Source: Fulvivirga sp. M361
GTDB taxonomy: Bacteria; Bacteroidota; Bacteroidia; Cytophagales; Cyclobacteriaceae
NCBI RefSeq assembly: GCF_007097395.1
Contig: NZ_VKDC01000028.1
Location: 1 to 64,000, forward strand
Length of the DNA stretch: 64,000 bases
Reading direction: 5' to 3'
Positions within the stretch are counted from its first letter, which is position 1, and each line of letters begins with the position of its first letter. The position numbers and the translations under genes are program-made. This document shows, piece by piece, positions 15,759-23,198 of the stretch. The notes beneath the pieces were generated by a model. It ran no database searches and was not told where the DNA came from. It saw nothing but the letters and a program-made list of their open reading frames with translations.

Positions 15759-18137
15759 TTAGTTATTTTCCACCAGCGAGAAAGGAAATTTTAACGTTAT
15801 GTTAAAATTTCTTCCTTGCTCAGGAAGATTCAGGAGACGGTATCTGCTGAGGTGGTTCAAATAGTTGGTGTTGAATAAATTCTGAATAGAAAACATCAGT
15901 TCTATCCTCTGATTACTTATGTTAATGTCAATACCGGAAGAAAAATTCATCAGCGTATAGCCGGGAGTAGGTTCTTCGTTGCGGTCTACCCGCATCTGTG
16001 ACGCAAAGTACTGAGCAAGCACTCCCAAGTATAGATTGGAAAATATTCCTTGCAGAGGTAAATGATATTCGGCTTCTCCCAATATTGAAAGGGGAGGGGT
16101 GAAAGGTAACGCCAGTTGGGTGTTGAGGTTGTAATTCCATACATACTCCAGAGCGGTTTTTACGTGAAAACCTTTTAAAAAAGCATATTCAATGGTGGCT
16201 TCTGTACCGGTAAAAATGGCATCATCCTGACGGTAACGATAAATTTGCCCTCCCTCAGGTAAAGGGGAAAACTGAGATGTCGGACCCAGATAGATATATT
16301 GTTCAAAAAAATTGAAAAACGGTGTGAAGCTGGCATAGAACTTTTCTGTACGATAGGTGAGGTTCAGATCTGCCTGCCACCCTCTTTCCGTGTTTAATGT
16401 GCTGTCCCCGAATTCATGCCGAAAGGTACCATGGTGGATACCGTTAGCAGACAGCTCGGGAGCAGTGGGTATTTTGAAACTACTTCCCAGGTTTAATTTA
16501 GCGTTAAAGTGTTGGTGAGGGTAAAATGAAACACCCATCCCTCCGGAGAAATTAGAGAATTGCCTTTCAACGTTACCGCTTCTTGTAGAATATCCGGTAA
16601 TATTTTCCTGATCATCATAGACCGGTTCTGTATATTCTTCTATGTTTCTGTAACCATAATCGAACCTGATACCGCCATTCACCGAAGTTGTTGTATTGAT
16701 TTGATATTCTTCATGAACAAAGATACCGGCATTGCCAGAAGTAAAATCCGAAAGCAGGTATTCGAACCCGCTTCTTTCATTGAGCTGGTACTGTGTCTGG
16801 AAGCCATAGATCCTTTTGATCTTATCACTGACCTGGTGATTAAATTTGGCGTTGGCAGAAAATGTCTGTAACATAAGACCTAAAGCCAGTGTTCCTTCTG
16901 GCCTTGGCCCTTTTCCATGAGCGTGAGGGTTAGATTCTTCCCTGCGGTAGTTATTCTGGTAGCCCATGTCAAGCTCTAGCCAGTTTCTCTCAAAATGAAC
17001 AATACCATTGGCAATTATTTTAAAATGATCCGTCACCTGCCGGGGTAACGCTATGTTTCGGGTATCTCCGTCAGGTGTCAGCTGATATTCTCTTGGAATA
17101 CCCAAAGCCCCGGAGAAAAATCCGGCTTTTTGATGAAAATTGCTTACGGTGACGGTTGCTTGTCCCCAATGTTTTTCCAGGCCTGCCATGGCGGTAATAT
17201 TTCTTTCCCTGCCTGCAGTGTTTTTCAACGCCTGATCATAAATCGGTAAAACAAAGCGATTATAGGTAAAACTGTCCGCAGGCACCCGGTAGTCACCGAA
17301 GTCCTGGGTAGAAAACCTGAGCCGAAACAACTTTCCCTCTCTATTGCCCTGAAGCATAGTAGAGGTGCCGAACAGATGATTATTGTTTTTATAAGTCCCC
17401 AGAAAGCTGCCACTCAAAGTATTGGAAGGAGGCAGCGGTGCAGGTAATATATTGATCACGCCTCCCATGCCATCGGAGCCATACAAAAGGGAGGATGGGC
17501 CTTTAACGATTTCTACCCTTTCGGGAGCATACTGGTCAATCTCCAATCCGTGATCTGCCCCCCATTGCTGACCTTCCTGCTTCACCCCCTGGTCAGTGAC
17601 GATGACCCGATTAAAGCTCATTCCCCTGATCACCGGTTTGGCAATACCTACACCGGTATTGATAGCATTGACGCCCGGGACTTTCTGTAAAGCATTCACA
17701 AATGTATTACTACCACTCTTTTCCAGAAAGGAGCGGTCTACAGTCTGAACAGTCAGAGATTGTTCCTTCGGCCCGGATTTGAACAAATCAGCGTCAACCC
17801 GTACTTCCTTCAGTTGAAGTGAAGAAGGGACAAGCATGAAGTTTTCCACGAGGTTATTTCCGGCTAATGTGATCGTTTTGGTTTGGGGCTCATAGCCAAT
17901 ATGGGTGACTTGAAGGTTATGAATACCATCATTGAGTCCATTAATTTGGTATCTGCCATTAGCGTCTGTTATAGTGCCTATCCCTAGCCTTTTAACTTGA
18001 ATGGTCGCCCCTGGCACGGGTTCACCATCTGTATTTTTGATAGTCCCGCTTATTATATAGCTTTTTTGCTGGGCAAATGCCAGGAAACAGGTGCATGACC
18101 ATAGCAAAATGAAACAGACACTGTTTGGAAAATTCAT
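15759..18137 (-). CDS. TonB-dependent receptor with carboxypeptidase-regulatory-like domain
   Basis: A 792-residue outer-membrane receptor. A signal peptide ends at about AFAQ (22-23), a CarboxypepD_reg-like domain covers about 28-105, and the plug covers about 120-235, including QYAPERVEIVKGPSSLLYG (202-220). The beta-barrel fills the rest and ends in Phe-rich strands. An extracellular-loop-like segment NPHAHGKG (403-410) and IHHGTFRHEFGD further on are His-rich, as in some zinc receptors. There is no SusD partner, so a polysaccharide role is less likely. Promoter and operator lie far upstream (18379-18417), with a short open frame in between whose stop overlaps this start (ATGA). It may recapture the metal-loaded lanthipeptide (inference). 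Confidence 0.88.
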   Translation of the reverse strand: MNFPNSVCFILLWSCTCFLAFAQQKSYIISGTIKNTDGEPVPGATIQVKRLGIGTITDANGRYQINGLNDGIHNLQVTHIGYEPQTKTITLAGNNLVENFMLVPSSLQLKEVRVDADLFKSGPKEQSLTVQTVDRSFLEKSGSNTFVNALQKVPGVNAINTGVGIAKPVIRGMSFNRVIVTDQGVKQEGQQWGADHGLEIDQYAPERVEIVKGPSSLLYGSDGMGGVINILPAPLPPSNTLSGSFLGTYKNNNHLFGTSTMLQGNREGKLFRLRFSTQDFGDYRVPADSFTYNRFVLPIYDQALKNTAGRERNITAMAGLEKHWGQATVTVSNFHQKAGFFSGALGIPREYQLTPDGDTRNIALPRQVTDHFKIIANGIVHFERNWLELDMGYQNNYRREESNPHAHGKGPRPEGTLALGLMLQTFSANAKFNHQVSDKIKRIYGFQTQYQLNERSGFEYLLSDFTSGNAGIFVHEEYQINTTTSVNGGIRFDYGYRNIEEYTEPVYDDQENITGYSTRSGNVERQFSNFSGGMGVSFYPHQHFNAKLNLGSSFKIPTAPELSANGIHHGTFRHEFGDSTLNTERGWQADLNLTYRTEKFYASFTPFFNFFEQYIYLGPTSQFSPLPEGGQIYRYRQDDAIFTGTEATIEYAFLKGFHVKTALEYVWNYNLNTQLALPFTPPLSILGEAEYHLPLQGIFSNLYLGVLAQYFASQMRVDRNEEPTPGYTLMNFSSGIDINISNQRIELMFSIQNLFNTNYLNHLSRYRLLNLPEQGRNFNITLKFPFSLVENN

Positions 18138-18373
18138 TGCCGGGTGAAAACTTTCATATAGTGAAGAAATTTTTCTTTATTAACCATTTCTTTTTTCCTG
18201 CTTTCCATTTTTCTACTTGCATTTTTCATGAGTAGTGGGCTGGCCAGGTATGACGTAGCAGCATTATTGATGATTGTCGATCTGCCTGCAGCTTTAGCTC
18301 CCAATAGACCATGAATTTCTTCGATATACCAGAGGTTTTTATCATGATCTGGGATGAGTGTAGATCGCTTTAT
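18134..18373 (-). other. unrecognised short open frame in leader of TonB receptor gene
   Basis: On the minus strand a frame of 79 sense codons runs from an in-frame stop at 18374-18376 to a TGA at 18134-18136 that overlaps the receptor ATG. Its translation looks protein-like (for example NLWYIEEIHGLLGAKAAGRS, then a Lys/Glu-rich tail), but the only in-frame ATG sites are late. The first, at 18227-18229, would give 31 residues. It could be a coupled leader peptide or the remnant of a gene. I do not recognise it. Confidence 0.35.
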
Positions 18374-18378
18374 TTATA

Positions 18379-18408
18379 CAAATATACTTGTACATTCAAT
18401 AAGTGCAA
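18379..18408 (-). promoter_or_regulatory. predicted promoter of TonB receptor transcript
   Basis: On the minus strand TTGC (18408-18405), an arm of the operator, is followed after 18-19 nt by TATATTTG (18386-18379), a full match to the Bacteroidota -7 consensus TAnnTTTG. The operator thus covers the -33 element, a classic repression layout. Confidence 0.65.
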
Positions 18409-18417
18409 TAAGGTTGC
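18405..18417. promoter_or_regulatory. palindromic operator upstream of TonB receptor
   Basis: GCAAT-AAG-GTTGC is the third copy of the GCAAC-N3-GTTGC palindrome, with one mismatch in one arm but extended by a further T/A pair (TGCAAT...GTTGCA). It overlaps the predicted -33 element of the receptor promoter. Confidence 0.65.
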
Positions 18418-18779
18418 ATTTATAATTTAATTCAATAAAAAACTTCCTTGACCTAATTATTTTATTATCAATTACTCTTATTCGGGCATAAGGATTTTTA
18501 CGCGGTAAGCCGATAAATTCCTGCTACTGAAAGCATCGTTGGAAATCAGGGGTGCCAATACCAGGGAGGATACAAGGTAGATGGAAAGCTGACGGAAACT
18601 TCATGGCAAGATGCTCTTGAGACGTAGGGCTTTTTCCGTATAGAGAAGACTCTGGGAGATGAATACAGTGAAACTTACAGAATTTTAATGATATCCGGAT
18701 CAATGGTACCAAACAGTCGTTTAAGGAGCAGTAATTGATAGAGTAGAAGCACTTATGGTGATAGATTCCGGTGTTTCAG
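18418..18779. other. gene-free region between receptor promoter and Fur-family gene
   Basis: No intact gene. Plus-strand sequence at about 18560-18735 reads like decayed coding sequence (a fragment such as GYKVDGKLTETSWQDA) with internal stops. No family can be named. Confidence 0.4.
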
Positions 18780-19205
18780 TCATGCCTTGCACACCTTGCA
18801 TACGCCACCAATGGTATAGTTGATCCGGTGAACGGAAAACTCATTGGATACCTCTACTTCAGGTACTTCCACATCTTCCAGGCAATAGGTCTGGTGACAT
18901 TCATCGCATACGAAATGAGCGTGCTTATCAGTATGTGACTCGTTCACGCAATGGCTGCTGCACATCGCATACTTGATACCTTGTCTGTCTTCCGATGCGC
19001 GATGGACGATACCATGTTCCTCAAAAGAGCTTAAGGCCCGATAGATTGTTACACGGTCATGCCTGGCTGTCATTTTGGCTACAATATCGCTGGCGGAAAG
19101 TGCAACATCATGCTCCATGAATAGCTCCAGCATCTCTGTTCGGATGAACGTTTTCTTCAAACCATGTGTGTGTAGAAGATCGCCTATCGGTCCTTTGTTA
19201 TCCAT
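18780..19205 (-). CDS. Fur-family metal-responsive repressor (Fur/Zur type)
   Basis: A 141-residue protein with the Fur layout. The N-terminal winged helix has the recognition segment RHDRVTIYRALSSFEEHGIV (49-68), with TIYRAL typical of the family. The C-terminal dimerisation part has two CxxC pairs, Cys100/Cys103 and Cys136/Cys139, for structural zinc, and the metal-site cluster HTDKHAHF (91-98). Sequence alone does not settle Fe versus Zn versus peroxide sensing. Location beside a TonB receptor and DUF4625 protein favours zinc (inference). It is monocistronic, and a near-perfect palindrome at 19243-19258 lies 38 nt upstream and may serve autoregulation. Confidence 0.88.
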   Translation of the reverse strand: MDNKGPIGDLLHTHGLKKTFIRTEMLELFMEHDVALSASDIVAKMTARHDRVTIYRALSSFEEHGIVHRASEDRQGIKYAMCSSHCVNESHTDKHAHFVCDECHQTYCLEDVEVPEVEVSNEFSVHRINYTIGGVCKVCKA

Positions 19206-19242
19206 ACTTCTTTTATGACGATTTTAAACTTTAGACAATTTT

Positions 19243-19258
19243 AACGCTTGTAAGTGTT
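19243..19258. promoter_or_regulatory. palindrome in promoter region of Fur-family gene
   Basis: AACGCTT-GT-AAGTGTT is a 7+7 inverted repeat with one mismatch. On the minus strand TAAAATTG (19243-19236), one mismatch from TAnnTTTG, abuts it, so a bound protein would cover the promoter. A perfect relative, ACGCTTATAAGCGT, occurs at 22762-22775. Confidence 0.45.
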
Positions 19259-19799
19259 ATAATCTCAGGAATTTAACGATTTATCAGGCATCCACCCTCA
19301 TTTATTAAGAACTTTCAATTCCTTCAAAATATAGTTACACTGGAAACTGGTGTCATGTCACACCTCAAGTAGCGTTCAAACTATTTTTTCGGTCTCCTTT
19401 CCAAAGTTGGCGGTAAGCAAAGGGCAGTCGGCAATATTGTGTAATAAAACTTATACTTTTTAGTACTTCAATTTACCCTCTGCTCCACGCTCTTTGCCCT
19501 TTGTCTATTGCTAACGGGTCAAGAGTTTCCCAATATGGAAATAGAATTCATCCTCTAATATTCAACGTCAATTGCACTGTGAAACGAAACTGGCATAATG
19601 GTTTATTTTGATTGTTACTACCTGGTCTGTTCCGAAGTTGGGATGGTCAGGTCTGAATTTTAACTCCACGGCGAAATGTTGAATATAAATTAGCGTAACA
19701 ATGATAAATGAAATGCTCGGTCAGTCGCAGAAAGTGGAATGGATTATTGAATACGAAAAATTAGAAATATCCATCCGTTTTTTGTAAGCGCATAATGCG
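19259..19799. other. gene-free region upstream of the TPR kinase gene
   Basis: AT-rich, with no credible gene. A 28-codon frame at 19701-19787 precedes the hairpin at 19800-19827 but has no recognisable features. Confidence 0.35.
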
Positions 19800-19827
19800 C
19801 CGGGTCTTTTGAACCGGTTCTCTTTTT
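19800..19827 (+). terminator. terminator-like hairpin
   Basis: CCGGGTC, a TTTT loop and GAACCGG form a stem with one mismatch, followed by TTCTCTTTTT. No annotated gene ends just before it, so it may mark a lost gene or a small transcript. Confidence 0.4.
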
Positions 19828-19970
19828 ATTGAATTGGTATGTTTTAAATGTTGTGTCAGGAGATATGGCATGCTGTTAGTCTCAAATAATAATGTATTTC
19901 GTGTTGATGAATTAAGCCCTTTAAAACTTAGATTTACTCGATTTTTTTATGATTTTGTAATGCACCAAAG

Positions 19971-21908
19971 GTGAAAATGATTCAATTTATCAGGTTTTTT
20001 TTCATAACCTTTTCATTAACAGTGCTTACCCCTATACACGCGCAGGATAAGCCGGATAGTTTGAAGGGGGTGCTGTCAAAACAAACCGGTGACACTACGG
20101 AAGTGAGTGTATTGAATCTTCTTTCTCAATCTTTTTACTTATCAGGTGATGACTCCACCTTGTTTTATGCACAAAAGGCATTAAAGTTGGCAACTAAAAT
20201 TAAATATCAAAAGGGGATTGCTTATGCATGGCATCACTTTGGTACGTATTACTTCATCAGACATGAACTGGATAGTGCCCTGCTATACTTTGAGAGATCC
20301 CTTGCCATAAAGAAAGAGATAAATGATGAACGAAGCATTTCAGGTACATTAAACAATCTCGGAGGGGTTTACTACAACCTGGGCAATTATGCAAAAGCAA
20401 TGGATAATTATCAACAATCCTTGACCATAAAACTTGCTCAGGGAGACAGTATACGAGCAGCAAAGACCATCAACAACATCGGCCTTATCCATTACATTCA
20501 AAAAAACTATGATAAGGCGTTGGATAGGTTTAGCCAGGCCTTGGAAATCAAAAGATTAAAAGATCTGGGTATCGTAGCTTCCACCTTATCAAATATTGGA
20601 ATGACTCACATGCAACGGGAGGATTATACCCAGGCGTTACGGTTTTGTAAGAGGTCCTATGAGATCTACGATTCATTGGATATAAAATGCAAGCGGAAGC
20701 AGTCGGCATATAATATAGGATATAGCTATCTGCAGCTGAATCGGTTAGATAGCTCACTTATGTATCTGCGAAGTAGCTACAATGATGCAATAGCTTGCGA
20801 AGACCAATCAACGTTAAGCATGGCGTTATCAGGACTGGGACAGGCATACATGAAAAAGGGGCTAAAGAAGCAAGCGGAAGAGGCTTTGTTAAAGGGCTTT
20901 CAGACGGCCAGTCAGCATCAATTAAAGGAAAAAACCCAGGAAGTAGCTAATAAGCTCTATGATTTTTATAAAGCCGTGGGAAATGAGAAAAAGGCCCTGG
21001 AATTTCTCGAAATCAGCACCGATATGAAAGAAGAATTATTCAATGAAGACCTTACCGAAAGGCTGACTACGATGGAGCTTAATTTTGCTTTTGAGCAGGA
21101 GCGGGATTCATTGGAATATCAAAAACAGGCAGAGCTGCTGGCCATTAACGTCAACCTCAAAAGGCAACGAAACCTCAGATACCTTACCATACTTGGATTG
21201 GTGATCACAGTGATCTTTTCCGTGGTAATTTATCGTTACTATGAGCTGGGAAAAAAAGCTCGAGGCATTTTAGAGCATAAGAATAAAACCATTTCAGAAA
21301 CATTGAATGAACGCGAGGTCCTTTTACAGGAAATCCATCATCGTGTAAAGAATAACCTTCAGATTGTCAGTAGCTTATTAAATATTCAATCCAAGTATCT
21401 AAATGATGAGTCAGCCAGGAAGGCTGTATTGGAGGGAAGGGACCGGATACAGTCCATGGCTTTGGTACATGAGAAATTGTACCAATCCGAAAACCTATCC
21501 AAAATAGATGTGAAAGAATATTTGGAAGAGCTTGTAAACACATTGTTTCAATCGTATGATGTATCCGAAGATCGGATTAAGCTTGCCAGCAACATAGAGT
21601 CCATCGACCTTTCCATTGATACGACGCTACAGGTAGGCCTCCTTATCAATGAGCTTGTCTCCAATGCATTGAAACATGCGTTTCCAGCGGAAAAGCATGG
21701 AACCATCAGCTTGTCACTGATCAAAAAAGACGATGTTCATGAAGTGGAAGTTTCAGACGATGGCATTGGGATTAATTCTCCGGATGATTTGGAAAAATCG
21801 TATGGTTACCGGATCATACGGTCCATTTCCCGTGGATTAAATGGAACGATCCTTATGTCTGATCAAGCTGAAAAAGGTACCACCTTTAAACTAATGTTCC
21901 CCCAATGA
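19971..21908 (+). CDS. TPR-domain sensor histidine kinase (HisKA_2 type)
   Basis: A 645-residue protein. A signal peptide ends at about PIHAQ (residue 25), TPR repeats cover about 60-345 (for example LNNLGGVYYNLGNYAKA), a membrane span sits at about 403-422, and a HisKA_2 phospho-acceptor helix reads LLQEIHHRVKNNLQ (451-464, with His456/His457). The HATPase domain has NELVSNALKHAF and DDGIG. This family usually acts with a LytTR response regulator. The next gene starts inside its stop (ATGA overlap), giving a two-gene operon. The periplasmic TPR part is the likely sensor; its ligand is unknown. Confidence 0.9.
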   Translation: MKMIQFIRFFFITFSLTVLTPIHAQDKPDSLKGVLSKQTGDTTEVSVLNLLSQSFYLSGDDSTLFYAQKALKLATKIKYQKGIAYAWHHFGTYYFIRHELDSALLYFERSLAIKKEINDERSISGTLNNLGGVYYNLGNYAKAMDNYQQSLTIKLAQGDSIRAAKTINNIGLIHYIQKNYDKALDRFSQALEIKRLKDLGIVASTLSNIGMTHMQREDYTQALRFCKRSYEIYDSLDIKCKRKQSAYNIGYSYLQLNRLDSSLMYLRSSYNDAIACEDQSTLSMALSGLGQAYMKKGLKKQAEEALLKGFQTASQHQLKEKTQEVANKLYDFYKAVGNEKKALEFLEISTDMKEELFNEDLTERLTTMELNFAFEQERDSLEYQKQAELLAINVNLKRQRNLRYLTILGLVITVIFSVVIYRYYELGKKARGILEHKNKTISETLNEREVLLQEIHHRVKNNLQIVSSLLNIQSKYLNDESARKAVLEGRDRIQSMALVHEKLYQSENLSKIDVKEYLEELVNTLFQSYDVSEDRIKLASNIESIDLSIDTTLQVGLLINELVSNALKHAFPAEKHGTISLSLIKKDDVHEVEVSDDGIGINSPDDLEKSYGYRIIRSISRGLNGTILMSDQAEKGTTFKLMFPQ

Positions 21909-22621
21909 GTAAAAAAATGCAGGTTTTAATTGTGGAAGATGAGCCTATTATTGCAGATGATATTGCGATCTGCATCGGTCAGATGGGACATGAGGTTACA
22001 AGTATCTGTAATACAGCCGATCAAGCGCTGGCTGTATTGGATCAGAGCACGATCGATTTAGCACTGCTGGATATTAAAATAAAAGGAGGTAGGGATGGAG
22101 TCCAGCTCGCGCAGTGCATTAAACAAAAAACAAATATTCCATTTATTTATATTTCATCTTTGTACGACAAGACAACAATCTCACGTGCGAAGAATACCCG
22201 CCCTTCGGGCTATATAGTAAAACCTTTCAAAGACGAAGATATCAAGGTGGCGGTAGATATGGCCCTGGTCAAAACAAAGATCAAACCTGTAAATCAGTCG
22301 GATACTGATCAATTAGAGCTGTTTATTCGGGAAAGAAATGCGATCGTTCCGCTTGATTTCAATGAAGTATTTTACATCGAAGCGTCAGACAATTATTCAA
22401 TATTCCATTTTGAAGGAAAGCATCATGTGGTTTCTCAAACCCTGAAGCTCATAGAGCAAACACTGGCAAGTCAGGGGTACTGTCGCATTCATAAAACTTT
22501 TCTCGTCAATCTAAGAAAAATAGATCGCATTGAACACAGCGTTGTTTTTATTAATGGTCGGCCCCTGCCCATCGGAAAAGCCTACAAAAAAACTTTTATG
22601 AGTCGTTTGACGATCTTTTAA
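21905..22621 (+). CDS. LytTR-type response regulator
   Basis: A 238-residue protein. The receiver domain (5-120) has acidic Glu11/Asp12, phospho-acceptor Asp56 in LALLDIKIKGGRDG and the Lys of YIVKPF. The LytTR DNA-binding domain covers about 135-235, with VFYIEASDNYSIFH and RIHKTFLVNLRKI. It shares ATGA with the upstream kinase gene and is its cognate partner. Targets are unknown. Confidence 0.93.
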   Translation: MSKKMQVLIVEDEPIIADDIAICIGQMGHEVTSICNTADQALAVLDQSTIDLALLDIKIKGGRDGVQLAQCIKQKTNIPFIYISSLYDKTTISRAKNTRPSGYIVKPFKDEDIKVAVDMALVKTKIKPVNQSDTDQLELFIRERNAIVPLDFNEVFYIEASDNYSIFHFEGKHHVVSQTLKLIEQTLASQGYCRIHKTFLVNLRKIDRIEHSVVFINGRPLPIGKAYKKTFMSRLTIF

Positions 22622-23198
22622 AGGCCTTTACTCACTCAGTTGTCTGTTTCACCAATAAACCCACCATTACTTATGCAATGAAGATGGTGAACCCACCTTG
22701 CACACTTCCGTTCTCTATGCTGACCACATAGTATTAGTAAACAACCAAGATTTATCATTTAACGCTTATAAGCGTATATAGTAAAATTAAATTTTTATTC
22801 CCTCAACAAGTGCCTAAAGAAAGCCTTGTCATTAATGTGCTCATGCTACAATTGATGATAAAAGCATAAGATTTAGTAGCAGTCTACCTCATCATGTTGT
22901 GTGTTTACTCATCAGATATTCCGTTCACCCGGCAAAACTGGATGTAGTCTCTGAATACGGATAAGTTTACAAGTGATTTTTTGTATTGATTAACTTTTTG
23001 TTGTTCTATTCAATCAGCAGTTAACTGCCAAGGCCTGTACATAAAGGTGTCAATCTGTAAGGACAGATAAATGGTAAGTTGAATGCATCTACTCAAACAT
23101 TACGTGTGTGGTCCACAAGGTCAAAACAATACCAATGAAATAGACGAATGTAATGGCGGAAATGAATTGAAGAAGATCAACCAGTAAACAGACACATT
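22622..23198. other. gene-free region before metalloprotease gene
   Basis: No gene is seen. Apart from the perfect palindrome at 22762-22775, I find nothing recognisable. It presumably holds the promoter of the protease gene at 23199. Confidence 0.4.
22762..22775. promoter_or_regulatory. perfect 14-bp palindrome related to that before the Fur-family gene
   Basis: ACGCTTATAAGCGT is a perfect palindrome. Together with its flanks (TTAACGCTT...) it matches the palindrome at 19243-19258 in most positions. It lies about 140 nt after the LytTR gene and 420 nt before the protease gene, so its target is unclear. Confidence 0.4.

Noticed and set aside
19701-19787. 28-codon frame before a terminator-like hairpin
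   Set aside because: Too short, no recognisable peptide features and no leader or double-glycine motif.
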